A stretch of DNA of 19,047 nucleotides from Bacteriovoracaceae bacterium UBA4573 (GTDB lineage: Bacteria; Bdellovibrionota; UBA1018; UBA923). The notes beneath the pieces are model-generated. The model saw only the letters and a list, made by a program, of their open reading frames with translations. It ran no database searches and was not told where the DNA came from. Positions within the stretch are counted from its first letter, which is position 1. Each line of letters begins with the position of its first letter. Shown here piece by piece: positions 7,258 to 14,855 of this stretch. The DNA lies in contig DGKJ01000070.1 of the NCBI GenBank assembly GCA_002387735.1, positions 1 through 19,047 of the forward strand, written 5' to 3'. The translations under genes were made by a program, and so were the position numbers.

Positions 7258-8637
7258 ATGTTGAATAATAAATTGAACATTCTCATCGTTGAAAGTGATA
7301 CGCGCCAGACCGAGCTCATGGTTGATTTAATCAATGACGTCGCGTTTCGCCCTAGTGTAGACACCACTAACTCTCCGGAGCGTTCTCTCGAACTAATAGG
7401 ACGATCTAATTACCAGTTGGTTATAATGGATACCGGAACCGGCAAGGTCGACGGTGTTTCAATTCTTGAACGTATAAAAAGCATTAGCCCCTCTACTTCG
7501 GTGATCATGACTTCAAGCTTCGCCACGATCGAAGAAGCGGTTAAGGCCGTTAGGTTGGGGGCAGACGAATACTTTAAAAAACCCTTTAATCCGGAACAAT
7601 TCAAGCTAGCGGTTCGTCGCGCCTTGGACCGCCGCGATCTTTATTCAGGCGATGAGGCTGTAGTCGGCCTAATGAATTTGCTCAACTGCTGTCAGTTGAT
7701 ATCTGGCTGTCTCGAAGAAGAAAAAATTTTTGATACGGTTCTGGGCTACTTGAAACGCGAGACCCACTCGCAAGCAGCAGCTTGTTTTATTTATACCAAT
7801 AATAAAAAAAAATCAGAACCAAAGCGCATCGAACTCTCTAATGAGCAAGATGCTGATGTAGTTGAAGTTATGGTCAGTAGCGTGAATGTAATCCAAAGCC
7901 ACGCCACGGAACCAGGTTCAATGAAAATTCTTCCAAAAGCGCAAGGCAACCCCGAAATAGTGATTTTTCGATTCGCTTGGAACGAAGAACGTTCCTACTA
8001 TGTGGTGTGTGCGAGCCCAACTTGGGCTATTTCGGTCGACGAAGTAGATTCACGCGTGCGCCTTCTTCAAAGTCAAATACACATGACCGCGCGAAACATC
8101 GACAGTTATCGCGACGTACAACACTTGTTAAATCTCGACGAACCTACGGGATTGTTTAATACCCGTTACCTTCATAAGAGCCTGGAAGATCTTTTCGCAA
8201 AACGAAAGGCCGGAGAAAAGAGCACCTTCTCTGTTTTGTTTGTTGATGTAGATAAGTTTAAGTCGGTCAACGACCAGTACGGTCATTTGATAGGCACCAA
8301 ATTGCTTCACGAAATTGGTCAGATTACCCGAGGGTGTTTGCGCATGGGAGATCTGGCGTTTCGTTACGGTGGCGACGAGTTCGTCGTAATTCTTAAAAAC
8401 TGTCCGACCAAAGCCGCAATAGATATTGCTGAGCGTTTAAGGGCAGGAGTTGAAAAGAACGAATTTCTAAGTAAAGAAAAACTGAACGTCAGATTGACGG
8501 TGAGTATCGGAGTGGCCAATTGCCCAGAGCACGCTACTTCGAAACGGGCAATCATTGAGGCCGCCGATGCCGCGATGTACGCTGTAAAGCGTAGTACCCG
8601 CAACCGAGTTTATGTCGCCGAACTCAAGGCCGCCTGA
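7258..8637 (+). CDS. Response regulator diguanylate cyclase (REC-GAF-like-GGDEF)
   Basis: This 459-residue protein makes the second messenger c-di-GMP from two GTP. The N-terminal receiver (1-125) has the phospho-acceptor Asp58, Thr85 and Lys108; one of the two acidic pocket residues is changed (Glu12-Ser13-Asp14). A middle domain (about 135-285) has a GAF-like pattern but no recognisable ligand motif. The GGDEF domain (about 290-455) begins with 'DEPTGLFNTRYL', has an intact GGDEF signature (371-375), and five residues before it the inhibitory RxxD I-site (Arg362-Asp365), so product feedback is expected. The SD AAGGG lies at normal distance before the ATG. Only 18 nt separate it from the pseudo-receiver protein, so the two are probably one operon. 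REC-GGDEF cyclases control gliding and prey exit in Bdellovibrio (DgcA); orthology here is not shown. Confidence 0.92.
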   Translation: MLNNKLNILIVESDTRQTELMVDLINDVAFRPSVDTTNSPERSLELIGRSNYQLVIMDTGTGKVDGVSILERIKSISPSTSVIMTSSFATIEEAVKAVRLGADEYFKKPFNPEQFKLAVRRALDRRDLYSGDEAVVGLMNLLNCCQLISGCLEEEKIFDTVLGYLKRETHSQAAACFIYTNNKKKSEPKRIELSNEQDADVVEVMVSSVNVIQSHATEPGSMKILPKAQGNPEIVIFRFAWNEERSYYVVCASPTWAISVDEVDSRVRLLQSQIHMTARNIDSYRDVQHLLNLDEPTGLFNTRYLHKSLEDLFAKRKAGEKSTFSVLFVDVDKFKSVNDQYGHLIGTKLLHEIGQITRGCLRMGDLAFRYGGDEFVVILKNCPTKAAIDIAERLRAGVEKNEFLSKEKLNVRLTVSIGVANCPEHATSKRAIIEAADAAMYAVKRSTRNRVYVAELKAA

Positions 8638-8712
8638 AAATTAAACAATTCCCGACGGCGTTTGACAACGATTCCCCCGATTGGTATTGCGATGCGACAC
8701 CGGGGGGTTGGA

Positions 8713-9954
8713 ATGTTGATTCGAGCGGCCATATTGTTGATTGCTTCTCTGCTGTCTGTGCAAGTTTTCGCGGCCAAAAAACCACCAAAAAAACCGGAAA
8801 TACAGCCTATCCCAGGCACTGATGTCGCGCGCGTTTTGAGCGAGGCCGAGTGCGTACTGGTGTTAAATCAGGACCCTAGCGAACCTCAGTCTGAACTCAA
8901 ATATTTCAAGTCGATCAAACTGCTGCACACCGCAGAACTAGTAAAATTGGGTGATGACCTCACTACCAGCGTTCGAAATTCTCCGAGTGGAAGATTCGTG
9001 GCCAAAGGGACGATTCCAGGCACTCTCTCTGTCGCATCGCCACTTGGCGGTAACCCAGTGATCCTCCAGGCCCATATTGGCGCGATAAGTCAGATAGAGT
9101 TCGATCACGATGCAACGCGGATGCTCACCCTGGGCGGAGAGGATCAAGAAGTTAAACTGTTCAGTTACCGAGAAGGGGAACAGGCAGCGGAAATAGTGCC
9201 ACTTGCGACATTAGCTTTCGAGCGCCAAAAAAACTGGGGCAACGACACAGATGGAGTGTTTAGAGGCGATCAACCACAGGTGATGTCCGTGTCTTCGGCA
9301 CTTCGTTTATTCGCAATCGGAACCGCGGAGGGACACGTAGAGATCCATTCGCTCCAAGACGGGGCTTTGGTTGGAAGGGCACAAGCTGTTTTCGACAGTC
9401 CGGTAGCAGCCATAGAGTTCGATGTTCAGAAAAGGGAGTTACACGTTTTAGCTAACGATGGGATTTACGCCAGAATTTCGATCGACTCTCCCAATGAAAA
9501 TCGCGAACTCAGGGTCGACTCACAGACGGCGGCAGCTCGAGTGGTCAGTTACGATCGATTGAAGTCCGACGGCGCTCTTTCGGTGGTCGGCCGAACCGAC
9601 GGAATGATCGAACTGCGCGACGGATTTAATCATGAGTTGGTTGAGGTCAATCAAGTTTTCCCAGAGGGGCGATATGTAACTACGGTTAAACTTTCGAAAA
9701 GTGGCGACATAGTGTTTGCGGGCGACAGCTCGGGGTATGTATTCATCCTCGAAACTCTATCGACGCCAGCCCTTGCGACATTATTTGAAATACCGGTGCC
9801 AAAAGTAGTGGCGGCTGAAGGAATGGCCGGGCGAGAAGTGGTCGCTATTGAGCTTGATCCGGAATCCGAACCCAAATGGATGCGAGTGACATATCGCTCC
9901 GGGCATGTTCATTTGCTGGAGTTACTTGGTGAAAGTAACGCAGATCTCAATTAA
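8713..9954 (+). CDS. Exported WD40-like beta-propeller protein
   Basis: With the ATG at 8713 the product has 413 residues and a clean signal peptide (MLIRAAILLIASLLSVQVFA, cleavage after residue 20), followed by a Lys/Pro-rich linker (AKKPPKKP). From about residue 100 to 390 it shows repeated units of the WD40/YVTN type, for example 'GAISQIEFDHDATRMLTLG', 'SALRLFAIGTAEGHVEIHS' and 'VTTVKLSKSGDIVFAGDSSG', each with the hydrophobic-strand, Gly-turn, charged pattern of a propeller blade. It is expected in the periplasm as a binding or scaffold protein; partner unknown. The frame extends up to 8662, but only ATG 8713 has an SD (GGGGGG, 5 bases away) and gives a proper signal peptide; ATG 8692 is an alternative. 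It lies about 75 nt after the cyclase gene and 29 nt before kdsB. Confidence 0.75.
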   Translation: MLIRAAILLIASLLSVQVFAAKKPPKKPEIQPIPGTDVARVLSEAECVLVLNQDPSEPQSELKYFKSIKLLHTAELVKLGDDLTTSVRNSPSGRFVAKGTIPGTLSVASPLGGNPVILQAHIGAISQIEFDHDATRMLTLGGEDQEVKLFSYREGEQAAEIVPLATLAFERQKNWGNDTDGVFRGDQPQVMSVSSALRLFAIGTAEGHVEIHSLQDGALVGRAQAVFDSPVAAIEFDVQKRELHVLANDGIYARISIDSPNENRELRVDSQTAAARVVSYDRLKSDGALSVVGRTDGMIELRDGFNHELVEVNQVFPEGRYVTTVKLSKSGDIVFAGDSSGYVFILETLSTPALATLFEIPVPKVVAAEGMAGREVVAIELDPESEPKWMRVTYRSGHVHLLELLGESNADLN

Positions 9955-9983
9955 AAAAACAGCGAACGAATTGGCACGTTGAA

Positions 9984-10721
9984 ATGCAGAAGAAAATTTG
10001 TATCGTAATTCCCGCGAGATTAGGGAGTACCCGATTACCCGAAAAGGCGCTTGCCGATATTCACGGCAAACCGATGATCGTTAGGGTACTTGAACGAGCT
10101 CGTCAAATTAACGGAGTTCACGAAATTATCGTGGCTACAGACCACGAGCGAATTGTGGCTGCGGTCGAAGCGGCAGGCGGGACTGCAGTCATGACACCGG
10201 ATTCGTTGCAGTCGGGAACTGATCGAGTTGCCTTTGTGGCCAATGAACGCACAGCGGACATTTTTGTAAACGTTCAGGGTGATGAACCTCTGCTCGACCC
10301 CAAGGCCGTTGAGCGTACGCTCGCTCTTATAGAGGGGGGCCGATTCACAATGGCTACTCCCGCGGCCCCTATTCGGCACCGGGACGACTTGAAGAATTCA
10401 AATATTGTAAAGGTTCTGGTCGCGTCTGATGGACGCGCAGCGTATTTTTCACGGTTTCCGATTCCGTATTCACGTGGGGATATTCCAGCTGATTTGGGGG
10501 CTTTGGCGCCGCTACAACATATTGGAGTTTACGCTTATACCCGCGAAACCCTTTTGAAATTCTGGAAACTCGAGCGAACAACTTGGGAAGTCGCAGAGTC
10601 CCTCGAGCAGCTTCGCGCGCTGTATCATGGCATTCCGATCGGTGTGGCCTTGACCGAAAAAGCATCAACTGGAGTCGATACGATCGAAGACCTTGAGCGC
10701 GTACGTTCCTTGATGGTATGA
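9984..10721 (+). CDS. kdsB: 3-deoxy-manno-octulosonate cytidylyltransferase (CMP-Kdo synthetase)
   Basis: KdsB activates Kdo with CTP to CMP-Kdo, the donor for the inner core of LPS; it acts in the cytoplasm. The 245-residue length matches the family. Diagnostic motifs are in order: the nucleotide-binding 'IPARLGSTRLPEKAL' (residues 9-23), 'SGTDRVA', the catalytic 'VNVQGDEPLL', 'QHIGVYAYTRETL', 'ESLEQLRALYHGI' and 'STGVDTIEDLERV' near the C-terminus. It is the first gene of the Kdo/LPS block; the start of pyrG lies 7 nt after its stop. KdsB needs the CTP made by that next gene. No clear SD is seen before the ATG. Very confident in function. Confidence 0.97.
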   Translation: MQKKICIVIPARLGSTRLPEKALADIHGKPMIVRVLERARQINGVHEIIVATDHERIVAAVEAAGGTAVMTPDSLQSGTDRVAFVANERTADIFVNVQGDEPLLDPKAVERTLALIEGGRFTMATPAAPIRHRDDLKNSNIVKVLVASDGRAAYFSRFPIPYSRGDIPADLGALAPLQHIGVYAYTRETLLKFWKLERTTWEVAESLEQLRALYHGIPIGVALTEKASTGVDTIEDLERVRSLMV

Positions 10722-10728
10722 ATGTGGA

Positions 10729-12345
10729 ATGGCGGCAAAACCCAAGCAAAAAAAATACGTTTTCGTAACTGGCGGCGTTCTTTCTTCCATTGGCAAGGGG
10801 ATTGCGGCGGCTAGTATTGGTTATTTATTAGAAAATCGTGGCGTGAAGGTCACGATGATCAAAATGGACCCGTACATCAACGTAGATCCTGGCACCATGA
10901 GCCCCTTTCAACACGGGGAAGTTTTCGTGCTTGAGGATGGCGCTGAGTGCGACTTGGATTTGGGCCACTACGAACGATTTGTGAATTGCACGCTCACCCG
11001 CGAAAATAATTTTACTACGGGTAAGGTATACGACACTGTTATTCAAAAAGAGCGCCGTGGTGAGTACCTTGGTAAGACAGTACAGGTAATTCCGCATATC
11101 ACCGACCAAATTAAAGAAAACGTACGTAAGGCCGCTGCCGACGCCGATTTAGCAATCGTAGAAATTGGTGGAACCGTCGGCGATATCGAGAGTTTGCCTT
11201 TTCTCGAGGCCATTCGACAATTTAAAGCAGAAGTTGGGGCTGAAAACGTATTGTATGTGCATGTGACTTTAGTTCCGCACATTGCCGCCGCGAGCGAACT
11301 TAAAACCAAACCCACCCAGCATTCGGTAAAAGAACTACGGGAAATTGGAATTCAACCCGATATATTGTTGTGTCGATCCGATCGCGCACTTCCTAAAGAC
11401 GTTAAAGATAAAATCGCGCTGTTCTGCAACGTCACGCCGGATTGTGTTTTTTCTGCGATGGACGTTCAAACCATTTACGAAGTGCCTTTGAATTTTCATC
11501 GCGAAGGTCTCGACGAAATTATTATGGAGAAAATGGGAATCTGGACTCCGCGACCAGATTTCAGCGAATGGGAACGATTGGTTTACAAAGTAAAGAACCC
11601 AAGTCGCCATGTTAAAATCGGCGTTGTTGGTAAGTATGTTGATCTAAAAGAAAGCTATAAGAGTTTGAGCGAGGCGCTTATTCATGGAGGACTCGCCAAC
11701 GATGCAAAAGTGGAAATTGTATATGTCGACTCCGAAGAATTACAGCAGGGTAAGGGCGTGCAGTTGCTCGAGCAAGTGGACGGTATCTTAATTCCTGGCG
11801 GATTTGGTGAGCGGGGAATTGAAGGAAAAATTAAAGCAGTAGAGTATGCTCGACTGCACAAAAAACCGTTCTTCGGAATTTGTCTTGGCCTTCAATTAGC
11901 AGTCATCGAGTTTGCGAGAAATGTTTGTGGTCTAAAAAATGCTACCAGCTACGAATTTAACCCTAACGACCCGTGTGCGGTAATTACAGTAATGGAAGAT
12001 CAGAAATCGATCACCAACAAGGGTGGTACCATGAGGCTCGGTGGTTACGATTGTGTCTTGCGTCCAGGGACTCGAGCCTATTCCGCTTATCAGAAAGAAG
12101 TAGTCTCGGAGCGCCACCGCCATCGATATGAAGTGAATAATGAGTTCAGGAAAGAACTCGAGTCGAAAGGTTTGGTCATAAGTGGGGTTTACCGCTCGCC
12201 GAAGGCTGAGCTTGTAGAAATGATCGAGCTTGCAGATCATCCGTGGTTCGTGGCCTGTCAATTTCATCCGGAGTTTAAAAGTAAACCACTAAAGCCGCAC
12301 CCGTTGTTCGCGGCCTTTGTGAGTGCATCGCTTAAAAGAACGTAG
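10729..12345 (+). CDS. pyrG: CTP synthase
   Basis: PyrG makes CTP from UTP, ATP and glutamine. The 538-residue product has the complete two-domain structure: an N-terminal synthase domain with 'VFVTGGVLSSIGKGI' P-loop, 'MDPYINVDPGTMSPFQHGEVFV' in parts, and 'EIGGTVGDIES'; and a class I glutamine amidotransferase domain (about 295-538) with nucleophile Cys385 in 'GICLGLQ' and the His513/Glu515 pair in 'CQFHPEF'. All catalytic residues are present. Placement between kdsB and kdsA fits a supply role for CMP-Kdo synthesis, besides its general role in pyrimidine metabolism. A similar pyrG-kdsA neighbourhood is seen in other Gram-negative genomes. Spacing to both neighbours is very short, so it is most likely co-transcribed. 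Confidence 0.98.
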   Translation: MAAKPKQKKYVFVTGGVLSSIGKGIAAASIGYLLENRGVKVTMIKMDPYINVDPGTMSPFQHGEVFVLEDGAECDLDLGHYERFVNCTLTRENNFTTGKVYDTVIQKERRGEYLGKTVQVIPHITDQIKENVRKAAADADLAIVEIGGTVGDIESLPFLEAIRQFKAEVGAENVLYVHVTLVPHIAAASELKTKPTQHSVKELREIGIQPDILLCRSDRALPKDVKDKIALFCNVTPDCVFSAMDVQTIYEVPLNFHREGLDEIIMEKMGIWTPRPDFSEWERLVYKVKNPSRHVKIGVVGKYVDLKESYKSLSEALIHGGLANDAKVEIVYVDSEELQQGKGVQLLEQVDGILIPGGFGERGIEGKIKAVEYARLHKKPFFGICLGLQLAVIEFARNVCGLKNATSYEFNPNDPCAVITVMEDQKSITNKGGTMRLGGYDCVLRPGTRAYSAYQKEVVSERHRHRYEVNNEFRKELESKGLVISGVYRSPKAELVEMIELADHPWFVACQFHPEFKSKPLKPHPLFAAFVSASLKRT

Positions 12346-12358
12346 AAAGAGGCCGTCT

Positions 12359-13183
12359 TTGAAAAGAAACGATCGCTTTATTTTCATATGTGGCCCGTGC
12401 GTGATCGAGTCAGAGGGCCTGCTCGACGAGGTAGCTGGATTTTTAAAAGAAACTCTAGCCCGAGTTCCGGCTTGGGACTTTTACTTTAAAGCGTCTTTCG
12501 ACAAAGCAAATCGTAGTGCTCACGATTCCTTTAGAGGGCCGGGACTCGAACGTGGGCTCAAAATGTTGAGCGGAATAAAAAAGAAGTTCGGAGTAAAAGT
12601 CTTAACAGACGTTCATTTGCCCGAACATTGTGGTCCCGCCGCTGAAACGGTAGATGCGCTTCAGATACCGGCATTTCTTTGTCGCCAAACGGATCTTGTT
12701 ATTGAAGCCGCCACTCAGGCCGCTAAAAATGGAAAATCGCTAAATATTAAAAAAGGGCAGTTTTTGGCGCCTTGGGACATGGGAAATGTCATCGAAAAGG
12801 TTGAAAGTACAACCAATCAAAAAAGGCCGCCTTGGCTTTGGTTAACCGAGCGAGGTACCAGTTTCGGATACAATAACTTAGTAGTCGATATGACGTCTTT
12901 CCCGATAATGCGAAAACTCGGAGTACCGGTACTTTTTGATGCCACCCATTCGGTGCAACTACCCGGGGGCGCGCAAGGCGGAAAAGTAACTGGCGGGCGC
13001 CGGGAAATGATCGAACCTCTCGCGCGTGCGGCGACGGCAGCTGGTATCGATGGAATTTTTATGGAAACTCATCCGAGGCCAGCCGAGGCGAAAAGTGACG
13101 CGGCAAACGCATTCCCGTTGACCGAACTTCCGCGTTTTATCGAAAGTATTGAACGCATTCGTGAGTTGGAGCATATTTCGTGA
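12359..13183 (+). CDS. kdsA: 3-deoxy-8-phosphooctulonate synthase (Kdo-8-P synthase), metal-dependent type
   Basis: KdsA joins phosphoenolpyruvate and arabinose 5-phosphate to Kdo-8-phosphate. The (beta/alpha)8 family motifs 'FKASFDKANRSAHDSFRGPG', 'VLTDVH', 'PAFLCRQTDL' and 'GNVIEKVE' are all present. The motif 'CGPCVIES' carries Cys14 where metal-independent enzymes such as that of E. coli carry Asn, and the other three ligands of the metal-dependent class are present at matching spacing: His197, Glu236, Asp247. So this is a metal-dependent enzyme. I use a TTG start at 12359 because it has a good SD (AGAGG, 6 bases away), gives 274 residues and does not overlap pyrG; the in-frame GTG at 12323 would lie inside the pyrG end and add a basic extension. 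The stop overlaps the next GTG start by 4 nt (GTGA). Confidence 0.96.
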   Translation: MKRNDRFIFICGPCVIESEGLLDEVAGFLKETLARVPAWDFYFKASFDKANRSAHDSFRGPGLERGLKMLSGIKKKFGVKVLTDVHLPEHCGPAAETVDALQIPAFLCRQTDLVIEAATQAAKNGKSLNIKKGQFLAPWDMGNVIEKVESTTNQKRPPWLWLTERGTSFGYNNLVVDMTSFPIMRKLGVPVLFDATHSVQLPGGAQGGKVTGGRREMIEPLARAATAAGIDGIFMETHPRPAEAKSDAANAFPLTELPRFIESIERIRELEHIS

Positions 13184-14238
13184 CCACTGAATTTCGGCGC
13201 TCGAGCTGGTCCACTACTGATGCGGTGGCGCAGGTTTGGGTCGACGAGTTAATCTGGAAAATGTTGCGATGTTGCGCCGCTGAAGAAGAATTGGGAACTG
13301 CGACCATCCCTACGGCAAGCGGTAGCTCCGTTGAACTTTATAAAACAGCTCACGCGGTTGTTGCGGCTCATGGTTTACTGGGAGTTGCCGATTTGGTGTA
13401 TGGTCGACAACTACTTGATTTAAAGGATGTCGGTGCATACTGGGTAGATGACGCAGAAAAATCTCGCAAGCGGTCCGATATTTTAAACCACGAGTTGAAC
13501 TGGCTCGTAAGTCCTAAGCTTGGGGGCCGAGTGCTCGCCATCGATTCGGCTGGCATGAGATCGCTTTACGCAAGTATTTCTAAAGAAAAAAATCCGCGTC
13601 ACATGGATTTTCTTTGTTTGTGGGCTCCCACGCTCGATTCTCGAGAAGAACTCGGCGAACTGCTTAAATTAGGGGCTTACGAAGCAATTTTTACTTCGCG
13701 CGAAGAAGGTTCGGTGTACCGTTATCAAAAAAACACTAACGGCATTTTTCATCGAGTGGAAATTCGAAGTGTACTTTGGCCGACATCGAAAAATTGGTCG
13801 ACCGACATTGAGCGTGCTATTTGGGATCGTGCCAAAGAAGATTCGGCGGGACGATTAATACTCGATGCAACTGACCTTTTTACCCTAGCTTTGCGGCAGT
13901 TTGCAGTTGATTCGCTTTTAGGCGGGGCGGCACCGCTGCTCGACATGCTGCGCATACTAAAAAAATACGACGACAATATCGATTGGCAACGTCTTCGCCA
14001 GTATAAGAATCAACTTGGTAAATGTGAGTGGATGTGGGCCGGGTTATACGCGATCGACTTATTCGAAAAGAAGACTGGTGTCGGCTTGCGTTTGCCCACC
14101 TGGGCTCGCGAAAACCTTGTCGGCATGCGTGAGTCGTTTTGGCCTACTTTCGTAGACTCTCGCCTTGTTTGGGCGAATCCTGACACAAGACTCGGTGAAT
14201 TTGCTCGTGCTCACGTTAAGCTAGCTCGTGGCACTTGA
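13180..14238 (+). CDS. Nucleotidyltransferase-like protein (NTP_transf_5/PF14907-like), degenerate
   Basis: The 352-residue product starts with GTG overlapping the kdsA stop by 4 nt. It has no signal peptide or membrane segment. Its middle and C-terminal parts follow the pattern of the uncharacterised nucleotidyltransferase family PF14907: 'RHMDFLCLW' at the place of the catalytic 'D-x-D-LLV' strand, then 'REELGELLKLGAYE', 'FHRVEIRSVLWP' at the place of 'VDLHW', 'LDATDLFTLALRQFA' and 'PLLDMLRILKKYDDNIDWQRLRQY'. The catalytic signature is weakened: one Asp of the pair is not visible and the second-strand Asp is Glu, and the usual LKG motif before it is absent. It could be a non-catalytic or unusual member. 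The tight overlap with kdsA suggests a role in Kdo/LPS synthesis, which is inference only. The family assignment is from pattern memory. Confidence 0.5.
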   Translation: MTTEFRRSSWSTTDAVAQVWVDELIWKMLRCCAAEEELGTATIPTASGSSVELYKTAHAVVAAHGLLGVADLVYGRQLLDLKDVGAYWVDDAEKSRKRSDILNHELNWLVSPKLGGRVLAIDSAGMRSLYASISKEKNPRHMDFLCLWAPTLDSREELGELLKLGAYEAIFTSREEGSVYRYQKNTNGIFHRVEIRSVLWPTSKNWSTDIERAIWDRAKEDSAGRLILDATDLFTLALRQFAVDSLLGGAAPLLDMLRILKKYDDNIDWQRLRQYKNQLGKCEWMWAGLYAIDLFEKKTGVGLRLPTWARENLVGMRESFWPTFVDSRLVWANPDTRLGEFARAHVKLARGT

Positions 14239-14309
14239 TGACGCTGATTTATTGAGAAGCGCGAAAATGGACTTTTCAAATAGCGGTCAACCGAAGACAC
14301 TAAAAGCCA

Positions 14310-14855
14310 ATGAAGAGCACCAAACCTCGAAAATTCAAAAATCCCTTTAAGCAGCTTCCTTCGTCGGTTCAAAAGCGCTTAAAGAAAATTAAATTACTTG
14401 CGTTGGATATCGACGGAGTAATGACTGACGGTCGTGTTTTTTGGGTCGAAGGTACCGGTTGGACTAGACAATTTAGCGTCAAAGATGGCTATGGAATTAA
14501 GCTGATCATGAAAGCCGGAATTGATGTAGCTATCATCAGTGGTGGCGATTCAAAATCAGTACGGGAACGAGCAAACTGGCTCGGTATCAAACATGTCTAT
14601 CTGGGAGACGAAAACAAGATTATCGCATTTGATAAGATCAAGAAAGACACTGGTCTTTCGTCTGATCAAATAGCATTCGTCGGTGACGATTTATTCGACA
14701 TCCCAGTTTTGGAGCGCGTTGGCTTTTCTGCCACTGTGCCTCACGCCGTTCCGGAGGTTTGTGCCATTGTGGATTACATTACCCGTGATATCGGCGGTTA
14801 CGGCGCCGTTCGCGAGATCTGCGATTTAATTCGGCACGCTGTTGAAAGTAGATGA
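14310..14855 (+). CDS. kdsC: Kdo-8-phosphate phosphatase
   Basis: KdsC removes the phosphate from Kdo-8-phosphate to give Kdo. It is a small HAD-type phosphatase (181 residues, usual length about 180-190, no cap domain). Motifs: nucleophile motif 'LDIDGVMTDG' with Asp33 and Asp35; 'VKDGYGIKL'; motif II 'ISGGDSKSV'; Lys103 in 'LGDENK'; motif IV 'FVGDDLFDIPVL' with Asp126/Asp127; and the KdsC-specific C-terminal 'GGYGAVREICDLI'. A basic N-terminal extension of about 25 residues precedes the fold. A TAA stop lies in frame three codons upstream of ATG 14310, so no earlier start is possible. A 71-nt gap separates it from the previous gene; the stop overlaps lptC by ATGA, so the two are coupled. 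Confidence 0.95.
   Translation: MKSTKPRKFKNPFKQLPSSVQKRLKKIKLLALDIDGVMTDGRVFWVEGTGWTRQFSVKDGYGIKLIMKAGIDVAIISGGDSKSVRERANWLGIKHVYLGDENKIIAFDKIKKDTGLSSDQIAFVGDDLFDIPVLERVGFSATVPHAVPEVCAIVDYITRDIGGYGAVREICDLIRHAVESR

Noticed and set aside
9972..9987. Sigma-54 promoter-like sequence TGGCACG...TGC just before kdsB
   Set aside because: The GG and GC elements are 11 bases apart instead of 10, and the -12 part would lie inside the start codon of kdsB.
14229..14245. Second TGGCAC...GC element at the end of the nucleotidyltransferase-like gene
   Set aside because: Again spacing is one base too long, and it is inside coding sequence; likely chance.
14253..14281. Promoter-like TTGAGA-17-TTCAAA before kdsC
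   Set aside because: Both hexamers match weakly (the -10 only three of six), and the gene fits into the surrounding operon.
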